The notes beneath the pieces were generated by a model that was not told where the DNA came from, did no database searches, and saw only the letters and a list, made by a program, of their open reading frames with translations. Below, in pieces: positions 43,084-51,448 of a DNA stretch of 56,119 nucleotides (the first letter of the stretch is position 1; each line of letters begins with the position of its first letter). This stretch comes from Pirellula sp. Lineage in GTDB: Bacteria; Planctomycetota; Planctomycetia; Pirellulales; Pirellulaceae. The DNA is taken from NCBI GenBank assembly GCA_021300155.1, contig JAJTID010000061.1:1-56119 (forward strand), read 5' to 3'. The translations under genes and the position numbers were made by a program.

Positions 43084-43458
43084 CTAGCCGATCGCTGCGA
43101 TTTTGTAATCGTTCTCTTGCAGTACAGACTCTTGACGCTTCACGGACTTCCTTAGAAAAAAGCCTGTTACGACAGCGACGATGACGACAGCCAAACCGTC
43201 TACGACAAGAAAAACAATAATCGTGAGAATCGCTTCGATACGATAGTGTAGTTCTGCTTGTTGCTCACGCTCTCTGTTCGATGCGTCACGTGCAATTCGG
43301 TGTTCATCACCAATCGTTGCACAGTTCACCTGATCTGCTCCCAACGCAACTCGTATTCTATCCGCTGTTGTTGAGAAAGATTGTGATAGCCGGGCCTGTG
43401 AACGCTTTGCGAGTTTGGGGAAACTGTACTGATTATGCCGGATGTATCTTGCGGCCAT
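43084..43458 (-). CDS. Possible single-TM protein, unknown
   Basis: A 124-residue frame from the ATG at 43458: soluble N-terminus (AARYIRHNQYSFPKLAKRSQ, then a charged helix ASNREREQQAELHYRIEAIL), one strong TM helix (TIIVFLVVDGLAVVIVAVVTGFFL) and a basic cytoplasmic tail (RKSVKRQESVLQENDYKIAAIG). The composition looks real, with a positive-inside tail, but I know no family and no ribosome site is convincing. The frame is open to 43584, which would overlap the porin start. It could instead be a chance frame. Confidence 0.4.
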   Translation of the reverse strand: MAARYIRHNQYSFPKLAKRSQARLSQSFSTTADRIRVALGADQVNCATIGDEHRIARDASNREREQQAELHYRIEAILTIIVFLVVDGLAVVIVAVVTGFFLRKSVKRQESVLQENDYKIAAIG

Positions 43459-43549
43459 TTGAGGATTAAGTTCAGTGCGGAATAAGCAAGCTTCGATAGT
43501 TGTTAAGAGCGAAAAATCAACCGGTTTGTGAGTTTTCCAGAGGAATGTG

Positions 43550-45100
43550 ATGGCACTGCAATTGCGAACGAAAAGAATTGCCAAATCACTGACAGCGGTA
43601 AGCTTCTACATCTGGTTCTTATCGATTCCTGTAGACCTTTTCGGGCAGTCCTCCGCCGTGGACCCTGAGGGCTTAGTGTATTCTCTTGGGGACGACCCAT
43701 CGTTGGCTTTGCCAGAACATCCCGGTCGAAAACCACCAAATCCTGATTACACGATTCCAAAGCAATCTCAGCCTGGACGCGATTCGCTTCGGACTAATTC
43801 CAATCCGACTTTCTTTCGCAACGCTGACAAAGTGATTCCCGGGCGTCCATCTCGAAATCTCGAGCCCCCCAGTTCTATCGAAGATGCAAAGTCGATCGAA
43901 TTTTATGAAAGGGAAACCAAGGAAGAAGTCGAACCCATTCTTTGGGTTCTGCCACGAGAATTACGAGGCGGCGGCCTCACCTTTGAATGTATTTATACGG
44001 GGGAAACATTCACTAAAGCAAAAGGCGGTATTCGTCCGGGCCGTCCAACCAATTACCGTAGTAACCTCGACCTAGTTGCAATTGCAGACACCGGTAAACT
44101 AGGATGGTGGGACAGGGGTCGCCTCTTCGTTTACGGACAAAATCTGAGCGGACGACCACTTTCGGAAAGTGAAGTCGGAGATATCCAGCTCTTCAGTAAC
44201 CTCGACTCGACCATCGGTCCTGGGCAAAGACCTCACTTCACTGCGATCTCAGAGTATTGGTACGATCAATTCTTTGTGGATGATTTGATTAGCTTCCGCA
44301 TCGGAAAACAAGATACCAACGCGATCTTTGCATTTACCGATTTAGGTGGCGAGTTTGTGCATTCCTCGTTTGAAGCTCCACCTGTCATCCCGATGCCAAC
44401 CTTCCCGAGCAACGCTCTAGGTTTATCAATGTTCTTCAAACTCCTAGATACCACGACTCTTGGGTTAGGTGTCTACGATGGAACGCTGTCCGATGGTCCT
44501 CAAGGTGTGCGATGGGGCTTTGATACGCTTGGTCACAACGGCGCATACTCTATCGGTCAATTGGAATTCAAGCCACAATTGGGTGAAGATGGAGAGCTTC
44601 CAACGACATTGCGAGTCGGCATGTGGCATCATTCGGATGATACGGTTTGGACACCATTCACGACCGCACCGGATCCGTTGGCGTTTAGCCAAAACTATGG
44701 GTTCTTCTTGACCGCAGACCAGATGCTCTGGAAGGAGAACGGGACCGAGGACGACCAAGGCTTAGGCGTGTTCGTTCAGTACTTTTCTGCCCCATCGGAC
44801 AGGAATGTCATCAGTGACTATATTGGCGGTGGAGTTGTGCTCAAAGGCTTTCTACCGCGTCGCGACAATGATTACCTGGGGGGCGGTGTCGCTAAATCGA
44901 TATTTAGTCAAGACTTCCGCGATGTTGAAGCAGCAGGTGGATCGTTTGTTGATAACTCAGAGACAGCAGTTGAAACATTTTACAAATGGATGGTGTGTCC
45001 GAATTTCTCGCTTCAACCTGACTTCCAGTACATCGCAAAGCCGCGCGGAATTTACAGCGACGCAATCGTCGTAGGGCTACGCTTCGAAGCCGTGTTCTAA
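43550..45100 (+). CDS. OprB-family carbohydrate-selective porin
   Basis: A 517-residue outer-membrane protein: signal peptide (KSLTAVSFYIWFLSIPVDLF), about 110 residues of unstructured Pro/Asp-rich region, and a C-terminal beta-barrel of about 380 residues with the alternating pattern of OprB porins (GWWDRGRLFVYGQNLSGRPL, FRIGKQDTNAIFAFTDLGGEFVHSSFE, GVYDGTLSDGPQGVRWGFDTLGHNG, LRVGMWHHSDDTVWT, DYIGGGVVLKGFLPRRDNDYLGGGVAKSIFS, CPNFSLQPDFQYIAKPRG). It ends in a C-terminal phenylalanine as barrel proteins do. The ATG at 43550 has AGAGGA 8 nt upstream. It probably allows diffusion of sugars. Consistent with a true outer membrane in this planctomycete. Confidence 0.9.
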   Translation: MALQLRTKRIAKSLTAVSFYIWFLSIPVDLFGQSSAVDPEGLVYSLGDDPSLALPEHPGRKPPNPDYTIPKQSQPGRDSLRTNSNPTFFRNADKVIPGRPSRNLEPPSSIEDAKSIEFYERETKEEVEPILWVLPRELRGGGLTFECIYTGETFTKAKGGIRPGRPTNYRSNLDLVAIADTGKLGWWDRGRLFVYGQNLSGRPLSESEVGDIQLFSNLDSTIGPGQRPHFTAISEYWYDQFFVDDLISFRIGKQDTNAIFAFTDLGGEFVHSSFEAPPVIPMPTFPSNALGLSMFFKLLDTTTLGLGVYDGTLSDGPQGVRWGFDTLGHNGAYSIGQLEFKPQLGEDGELPTTLRVGMWHHSDDTVWTPFTTAPDPLAFSQNYGFFLTADQMLWKENGTEDDQGLGVFVQYFSAPSDRNVISDYIGGGVVLKGFLPRRDNDYLGGGVAKSIFSQDFRDVEAAGGSFVDNSETAVETFYKWMVCPNFSLQPDFQYIAKPRGIYSDAIVVGLRFEAVF

Positions 45101-45252
45101 GCCCCACGGCTTAGCATGGACCAACAAGTCGGGCCTAATTCACCACCCTCTAGACGCATGACCGAGACACCGAACGCCGACATTGTGCGTTCGGTGGATT
45201 CCTAGTTTGAACTCCCAAGTCTCAAAGTTTAACGCAGTTCAACTCGGGCAGT

Positions 45253-45459
45253 TTATCTGTCGGGTTTGGTCGCTTTGGATGGAACCGAACGAGCAAAAAA
45301 TCCGGGAGTCCTGGCACGCATAGGATATCGCGAAGCAACCTGCATTTCTTGACCCTTGCCAATCGAGTTATTCGTCGAAATCGTTTCGATCAATACAACC
45401 GTTGCGATCAATGCGATCATACCTGTCCAAATGATACTGCATCGAATAGTCAGAGTCAT
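45253..45459 (-). CDS. Possible small single-TM protein
   Basis: A 68-residue frame from the ATG at 45459: CSIIWTGMIALIATVVLIET forms one TM helix, followed by an Asn/Ser region and a basic tail (RYPMRARTPGFFARSVPSKA). The gene would stand alone. No family recognised; start ambiguous (open to 45528). Included because of the clear membrane helix with positive tail, but coding status is uncertain. Confidence 0.3.
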   Translation of the reverse strand: MTLTIRCSIIWTGMIALIATVVLIETISTNNSIGKGQEMQVASRYPMRARTPGFFARSVPSKATKPDR

Positions 45460-45603
45460 ACATGGCTCCAATTGGAAGATTGCTGTTCGTTCTCGATTGG
45501 ATTTGCTATAGAGCATCCGGCATTCCATGCGCCTGTCGTTTGATCTCTTTTCCTTGAATACTTTCGTCCCCCGTCCTTTTAAAGAGACTTCTGATCTAGT
45601 GAG

Positions 45604-45640
45604 CCATTGGACGCTAGCCCCGGTTTAGTGGCTTCGCCAC
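45604..45640. repeat. GGCTAGCG dispersed repeat, inverted copy, with GC hairpin
   Basis: CCATTGGACGCTAGCCCCGG plus TTTA (45604-45627) is the inverse of the element at 4508-4531 with 18 of 24 positions matching. GTGGCTTCGCCAC (45628-45640) next to it is a tight hairpin with a 3-nt loop. Confidence 0.55.
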
Positions 45641-45827
45641 AGGCTGCTCCCTAGTGATGAGTTCTCTGCAAAAAATTCTAGAAAAACTCTGATGTTCCAA
45701 ATGGTGACCTACTTTTCTCAATTACTGGTGTGAAATCCATGTTCCCGTGTAGCAACATGTTTATCAAAAACAACGTTTCACATTGCGTAATCGCAACCAA
45801 TCTGTTTTTGTATCGAGAAAAAGATTC

Positions 45828-47627
45828 ATGAAATTGTTGTCGCTATTTCTTGGATTTATGTTGGTAGGTTCGCATGCTTGCGCAAATGAAATACACGTTT
45901 CCACTCAAGGAAACGATGCTGCCACTGGAAATGCGTCGAATCCTGTTGCGACACTATCAACAGCCCGCGACAAAGCTCGTATCTACCGTAGCGAACGACC
46001 GGATGAACCGATCGAGATCATCGTTCATGACGGCACCTATATCCTTCGCGAGGCTTTGAATCTCACGACCGAAGATTCTGGTTCCGTTTCCGCACCGACG
46101 ACCTATCGTGCCGCGATGGGCGAACATGTGATTTTGACAGGGGCAACTAGCCTCACACCAATCTCGGGAACCCAAGTTGCCTCGCTGGACTTGTTGCCGG
46201 TGTCGACTCGCGAGAATGTTCTGGTCTTCCAATTGGACGATACAATTGCGCTATCCTCCCTTTTGGCACCGAACCGATCCCAGGATGTTCCGATGTCACC
46301 TGACGGGGCGTCTTTAATCTATCGAGGTTCCGCACAACCACGGGCATCAACGCCCAACAATGTTTGGGCTTCATTCCATAGCGAAGATTCTACTGAGAAT
46401 TTGCAAACCTCAGTACCTGGCTTCCAAGGAATGATGCATGCCTTCTCGACGCGCAACGATCAAGATCGCTATGAGTCTCTATCCAATGCCCTTGCCTCAA
46501 TGGAGGAAGGTGCCAGATACAAGATTGAGAATCGCGTCGAAGACTTAGATCGTCCAGGCGAGTGGGTAATCGATGTTGATAACCGCCAACTATTGTGGTG
46601 GCCGCCGAACACAGGCAAGTTGGAAACACCTGAGTTATCAACCACGGAATGCCTGATCTCTCTTTACGGCGTTAAAAATGTTTCCATCGACGGATTTGTA
46701 ATCGAGGGCGCTCGTGATCAAGCGATCGAGATAGCTGGAGGCTCGAACTGTACCGTGCGCAATTGCGTTGTTAGATGCATCGGCAATACCGGGGCAAGTG
46801 TCTTTCATGGCATCGGACATTCAATTACTGGATGTGAATTTTACGATACAGGTGCCAGTGCGATCCGCATCGAGGGCGGTGATGCTGCCGATGAGAAAGA
46901 AGCAGGTCATTCGTGTAGTTTCAATCGAATCCACGCATGCTGCAGTCACTATCAGGCAAGAAGAGGTGCGATCGAAGTTTATGGCTATGGAGTCTCCGTG
47001 AACAATAACCGAATTGAGAATCTTCCTGACTGGGCTATCTATGTAGATGGAAGCAAGAACCAAATCCAGGAAAATGAATTACATCACGTATGCCTTGAGA
47101 CGGAAGATACCGGCGCTATCTATATGACCTTAGATACAAAGCAGACGGGTAACTTGGTTTCAAGCAACTTTATTCATGATATCGGGAAATTAGACGGCAA
47201 GAATACCTTTGCCATCTATTTAGACGACTACACCAGCAATACTGTCGTATCGAATAATATCATTCAGAATTCTCCACGTGGTATTGTCATTCGAAATGGT
47301 AGCTACAACTCCATCTCGAACAATGCGATCCTTCAGGGAGTTGTCGGTATCCAGATCGGATCGAACGCGGGTGTTGAGAACAAAATAACTTCGAATGCAA
47401 TCACAGCCGATAATCCAATTGTTTTGGCTAATGAAATCAGCAAAATCAAGGTAGTGAACAACACAAAACGAATCGATGAATTATTCGTAGATCCCATGCA
47501 TGGCGATTTTCGAATTGCGAATCAGGAGCTTGCGTCGCTACTATCTATTCGAGCAATCTCGACGAACTACATCGGTGCAACTCCAAGTATGGAAAAAGAA
47601 GTCTACGTTACTTCAACGGCTGAATAG
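45828..47627 (+). CDS. Secreted right-handed parallel beta-helix protein
   Basis: A 599-residue exported protein. The signal peptide MKLLSLFLGFMLVGSHACAN is cut probably after ACA. EIHVSTQGNDAATGNASNPV then TLSTARDKAR is the common start of pectate-lyase-like/DUF1565 beta-helix proteins. From about residue 280, coils of a right-handed beta-helix are plain by repeating patterns (NVSIDGFVIEGARDQAIEIA, NCTVRNCVVRCIGNTGASV, HSITGCEFYDTGASAIRIEG, YNSISNNAILQGVVGIQIGS). It probably binds or degrades a polysaccharide; catalytic residues cannot be assigned. I use the ATG at 45828 (GAGAAAAAG upstream) since it begins the signal peptide; the frame is open 15 codons further. It lies after an OprB porin, which fits polysaccharide use. 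Confidence 0.87.
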   Translation: MKLLSLFLGFMLVGSHACANEIHVSTQGNDAATGNASNPVATLSTARDKARIYRSERPDEPIEIIVHDGTYILREALNLTTEDSGSVSAPTTYRAAMGEHVILTGATSLTPISGTQVASLDLLPVSTRENVLVFQLDDTIALSSLLAPNRSQDVPMSPDGASLIYRGSAQPRASTPNNVWASFHSEDSTENLQTSVPGFQGMMHAFSTRNDQDRYESLSNALASMEEGARYKIENRVEDLDRPGEWVIDVDNRQLLWWPPNTGKLETPELSTTECLISLYGVKNVSIDGFVIEGARDQAIEIAGGSNCTVRNCVVRCIGNTGASVFHGIGHSITGCEFYDTGASAIRIEGGDAADEKEAGHSCSFNRIHACCSHYQARRGAIEVYGYGVSVNNNRIENLPDWAIYVDGSKNQIQENELHHVCLETEDTGAIYMTLDTKQTGNLVSSNFIHDIGKLDGKNTFAIYLDDYTSNTVVSNNIIQNSPRGIVIRNGSYNSISNNAILQGVVGIQIGSNAGVENKITSNAITADNPIVLANEISKIKVVNNTKRIDELFVDPMHGDFRIANQELASLLSIRAISTNYIGATPSMEKEVYVTSTAE

Positions 47628-48119
47628 ATGTGTTCACTCTGGTTATGTTGACCCTTTTCTCAGCCGTCCTGCAAATGCAGTGACGGGATCCAAAAGGTTG
47701 GCGACTTCGGTATTCAGTGAGTTGAAAAGAGAAAGCATGGTTTCGGATCGCTTTCCTCAGTCGCTTGGGATGTCGCAACTAGTCTTAGGAATCAATTCGA
47801 GGCGATCGATAGCCGTCTTTGTAGCCGTTCTAGGCAGACCAAGCAATCCAAGTCTCTCCTGAGTTGTCGTTATTCGTTCCCTCGGATTTACTTTTTTGCC
47901 TTTGTGAAGTAGGAATTATTGGCGTTTGCTGCCACTCTAGCGTGCGTATATCAGCATAGTGCACTGGCTCTAAGTCCACACTTTTTCTAAGTCCACACTT
48001 TATCGAATCGAACGACGGCAAAACAGTAGGCCTACGGGTGACAAATAGAATACAATTGCGAAACTCTCTGTCGGATCGCTGCGAGCGGAGTGAATTCGCC
48101 TACGGAAGGATGATTTAGG
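47628..48119. other. Intergenic region with short tandem repeat
   Basis: About 490 nt without a supported gene. CTAAGTCCACACTTT occurs at 47970 and again at 47987, a 17-bp period, about 120 nt before the radical SAM fusion gene, a possible regulatory site or slippage product. A 63-residue minus-strand frame at 47830-48021 crosses this repeat and looks like chance. Confidence 0.4.
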
Positions 48120-51100
48120 ATGCGTGGAAAATGGTGGCATGTTGATACCGAAACGCACACGGACGGTCCACAACGCATCGTATGTGATTTGTGCCCTCGC
48201 CAATGTCGGATGAAGGAAGGCGATCGTGGCTTCTGTTTCGTTCGCAAGATCGAGAACCATCGTATGGTTCTAGACACCTATGGCAAAAGCACCGGCTTCT
48301 GTATCGATCCCATTGAGAAAAAGCCACTCAATCATTTTTATCCTGGATCAAGCGTACTTTCGTTCGGTACCGCTGGCTGTAACCTCGGTTGCCAGTTTTG
48401 TCAGAATTGGGACATTTCCAAATCTCGTGAGGTAGCCAAACTCAGCGCTATCGCGGAACCCGAGACTATCGCCAATGCTGCTTGTGAACTCGACTGCCGA
48501 AGCGTAGCGTTCACCTACAATGATCCCGTCATTTGGGCAGAGTATGCCATCGATACTGCAATCGCGTGCCATGATCGTGGGATCATGACGGTCGCGGTGA
48601 CGGCTGGCTACATGATGCCTGAAGCCCGCCGCGAGTTCTATCAGCATATCGATGCAGCCAACGTAGACCTCAAAGCGTTCTCAGAACAGTTCTATGAAAA
48701 AATCACTTACTCTCAGTTGCAGCCTGTCTTGGAAACACTCCAGTTTCTTAAGCAGGAAACGAATGTCTGGTTTGAAATTACCAACTTGGTCATTCCCGGC
48801 GCCAATGATAGTGCCGATGAGTTAAATCGCATGTGCGATTGGATCGTAAAGCACCTCGGCGTCGATGTTCCCATTCACTTTTCCGCATTCCATCCAGACT
48901 TCAGGATGATGGATCGACCACGAACGACTCACGAGAAACTACTCGAAGCCTACGCGATCGCCAAGCAATCGGGGATCCGCTATCCGTACGTCGGAAATGT
49001 AAACGACGTCAAGCACGGTTCTACGTACTGTTATGGCTGTAGCAGATTGCTCATTGAGCGGGATTGGTATGAACTGGGTAATTATAACCTGAAGGGAAAA
49101 CTTTGCGGTTCATGCGGAGCAGAGCAGTCGGGACGATTTGCAGAGCGACCAGGTACGTGGGGACGCAAACGTCAATCAGTAAACCTGAATTCTTTCCAAA
49201 CTATGTCCAACAATGCCAGAAACCATCGGCTATCTTTGCCTGTATTGGAACAGCAGACGAAATCAGATTCGTATCAATCTACAAGAACTCAAACTAACCA
49301 CTCCACGGAGGATGCCATGGCTATCTCGCCCCCAGTAAAGTTGTCGATGTTAAAACTCAGCGACCTGTCGGAGCAACAACAGTCTGCAATCCAGAGAGCG
49401 GCTCAGTCTGTCGTGATTCACGCCGTGATCGGACGCAAACTCCCTGCGGATTGGAGCGACGGGCTCGGGGAATTGGGGGATCAGAACGTTTTCGGCTTCT
49501 TCACAACGCTGAAAAGAAAAAAACAACTTCGCGGTTGCTGTGGATTTCTCGGCAAACCGACTACACTGCGCGAAGCAATCTTGAGCTCCGCACAACGCAC
49601 CGCGAAAGATGACAATCGAATGGTTGCTATCTCGCCAACAGAACTTCCTTACTTGTCGTTGAGTGTCTCACTGCTGGCCGCACCGATTGTTACCTCTGTT
49701 TCTGCAACAGAAAGAGAAAACGCATTTCAGATCGGAAAACATGGATTGAGAATCACCCGTGGCAATCAGTCGGGCCTCCTCCTACCGAGCGTATCGCTCG
49801 AACAAAACTGGACCCCAAATCAATTTCTAGAAGGTGTTTGCCGCAAAGCAGGCTTACCAGAGTCCGCTTGGACTGACCCCTCCAATCAATTGGAAACGTT
49901 CGAGGGGCTGGTGATCGACGGAGGTATCGACGCGGACGCGCTTCCTGAAACGATGCCAACACCAAAACTCCCAGGAACCATGCAGAGTCTCCTGAAACTG
50001 AAACAGGTAGCCACCAGCAACATCATCGCCATGTCCAAAGGGGGAACTCCCACTTACGTCGCGATGGACGCCATGGACGGTACCGTCAATGGAATCGTTT
50101 TAACGGTCCGTGATGTCAAGGCCGATAAGGTGATCGCCAACTGGATTCAAACCTCACTCCGCCCCGGGGCCGCACTTCAAGCCAGCCTTTTTGACCTATG
50201 CAAAGCTGCCGCTGACACTCTTTCCAAAACACGCTTTTCAGAAGAAGTTAGTATCGAGATCGAGCTCACTGTACTATTCGACCCCGTTCATCATGGCTCG
50301 ATAAACTACGATGATTGGGATGGTGATGTCGTCCGCGAAGCGATGTCGCATTGCGAAATGTCCGAGGTTCAACCAGCGAATCGTGCTGTGATCGCACTCT
50401 GCAGCGATCGTTGCTCGATTGCCTTTGATGCAAATAAGTCGGTGCAGCAATTGACAAACGAGGCGGTGCTGCCTCTGCGGACTCGAAGAAATCCAGTCGC
50501 GGTTTTCTCGATGACATGTATGTCTACGATCAACTCACTCATGGCAAGCAACGCGCCACAACCTTTCCCCGAAAGCAAAGAAAGATTGCCCGCTGTTGCG
50601 GATCGATTCTACCCAGCATCCGGTTCGATTCGACAAACTCTCTTGAGCAAGTTCAAAGCCAAGACGGGGGATTCCGAAAAAGTACACGCGTATGCGATCA
50701 TGACACCGCACGCGGGTTTAAACTTCAGCGGTCAAGTTGCGACAGACGTTTGGAACCGCGTGCAATTGCCGCAAACTCTCTTGATCATCGGTCCAAAGCA
50801 TACGGCGCATGGTTGTGACTGGGCTGTGTCTCCTGCCAGCTCTTGGACGATACCAGAGGGTGGCAGTTGGAAGGCGAATCTCAAGCTAGCCTCTGAGATT
50901 GCGAAAGAGGTCGAAGGTATGCAACTCGATCTCGGTGCGCATGCAACAGAACACGGAATTGAAGTCCAGCTTCCAATCCTAGAAAGCTTAACTTCCATCG
51001 AAGAACGCCCATCTCTTACTGCCGTGGTAGTGCGCGGAGCTACCTGGGAAGAAATCGAACGGGTGAGCAGTCAATTGGCCAAGATTTTGGAAAAGCAAGA

Positions 51101-51407
51101 GAAATTGCCTTTGCTCGTTATCTCTAGCGACATGAACCATTACGAAGCGGAAGCAGAAAATCGTCGTCGAGATGAATTGGCAATGGAAGCGATGCTAACC
51201 GGTGACCCAAGGCATTTGACTGAAGTTTGCCAAAAAAATTCTATCAGTATGTGCGGACTCGTCCCTGCTGCCATCGTTATGCAGACCTTGATTTCTCTAG
51301 GGAAGAAGTTCCGTGTCGAGCGTGTAAGTTATGAAAATAGCGCGATGCGTGGTGGCGATAAAGAACGCGTTGTCGGTTATGCTGGAATGCTGATCGTCCC
51401 TGTCTAG
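48120..51407 (+). CDS. AmmeMemoRadiSam triple fusion: radical SAM + AMMECR1 + Memo
   Basis: A 1095-residue cytoplasmic protein joining the three parts of the AmmeMemoRadiSam system, normally separate genes. Residues 1-360: radical SAM enzyme with C87-x3-C91-x2-C94 (TAGCNLGCQFCQNW), an N-terminal Cys cluster (C22, C25, C29, C39) and a C-terminal pair of CxxC motifs (YCYGCSRL, LCGSCG). Residues about 362-400: Q/T/S-rich linker. Residues about 405-600: AMMECR1 domain (VFGFFTTLKRKKQLRGCCGF, AILSSAQRTAKDD, ELPYLSLSVSLL, TRGNQSGLLLPSV). Residues about 640-810: a less clear domain. From about 820: Memo domain (LPAVADRFYPASG, MTPHAGLNFSGQVA, IGPKHT, AHATEHGIEVQLP, ISSDMNHYE, SMCGLVP, GYAGMLI). The known system has no settled function. 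An internal GGAGG before M400 may give a separate AMMECR1-Memo protein. Confidence 0.92.
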   Translation: MRGKWWHVDTETHTDGPQRIVCDLCPRQCRMKEGDRGFCFVRKIENHRMVLDTYGKSTGFCIDPIEKKPLNHFYPGSSVLSFGTAGCNLGCQFCQNWDISKSREVAKLSAIAEPETIANAACELDCRSVAFTYNDPVIWAEYAIDTAIACHDRGIMTVAVTAGYMMPEARREFYQHIDAANVDLKAFSEQFYEKITYSQLQPVLETLQFLKQETNVWFEITNLVIPGANDSADELNRMCDWIVKHLGVDVPIHFSAFHPDFRMMDRPRTTHEKLLEAYAIAKQSGIRYPYVGNVNDVKHGSTYCYGCSRLLIERDWYELGNYNLKGKLCGSCGAEQSGRFAERPGTWGRKRQSVNLNSFQTMSNNARNHRLSLPVLEQQTKSDSYQSTRTQTNHSTEDAMAISPPVKLSMLKLSDLSEQQQSAIQRAAQSVVIHAVIGRKLPADWSDGLGELGDQNVFGFFTTLKRKKQLRGCCGFLGKPTTLREAILSSAQRTAKDDNRMVAISPTELPYLSLSVSLLAAPIVTSVSATERENAFQIGKHGLRITRGNQSGLLLPSVSLEQNWTPNQFLEGVCRKAGLPESAWTDPSNQLETFEGLVIDGGIDADALPETMPTPKLPGTMQSLLKLKQVATSNIIAMSKGGTPTYVAMDAMDGTVNGIVLTVRDVKADKVIANWIQTSLRPGAALQASLFDLCKAAADTLSKTRFSEEVSIEIELTVLFDPVHHGSINYDDWDGDVVREAMSHCEMSEVQPANRAVIALCSDRCSIAFDANKSVQQLTNEAVLPLRTRRNPVAVFSMTCMSTINSLMASNAPQPFPESKERLPAVADRFYPASGSIRQTLLSKFKAKTGDSEKVHAYAIMTPHAGLNFSGQVATDVWNRVQLPQTLLIIGPKHTAHGCDWAVSPASSWTIPEGGSWKANLKLASEIAKEVEGMQLDLGAHATEHGIEVQLPILESLTSIEERPSLTAVVVRGATWEEIERVSSQLAKILEKQEKLPLLVISSDMNHYEAEAENRRRDELAMEAMLTGDPRHLTEVCQKNSISMCGLVPAAIVMQTLISLGKKFRVERVSYENSAMRGGDKERVVGYAGMLIVPV
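49307..49319 (+). promoter_or_regulatory. Internal Shine-Dalgarno before the AMMECR1 domain
   Basis: GGAGG at 49307-49311, 5 nt, then ATG at 49317-49319, in frame with the fusion gene (M400, sequence MAISPPVKLSM). It is one of the strongest ribosome sites in the window and lies exactly at the end of the linker. Initiation here would yield a 696-residue AMMECR1-Memo protein lacking the radical SAM part. Confidence 0.55.
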
Positions 51408-51448
51408 TCTTGCATTCTGGTTTTTTCACCTCTCCAAGTCTCATCATC

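Larger units (their letters stand above)
45101..45827. other. Long intergenic region
   Basis: About 730 nt between the porin and the beta-helix gene. It holds a doubtful small minus-strand frame (45253-45459), an inverted copy of the GGCTAGCG repeat at 45604-45640, and an AT-rich 45650-45800 stretch that probably includes the promoter of the beta-helix gene. No RNA gene recognised. Confidence 0.45.

Noticed and set aside
47830-48021. 63-codon minus-strand frame
   Set aside because: Spans a tandem repeat, no ribosome site, composition not protein-like.
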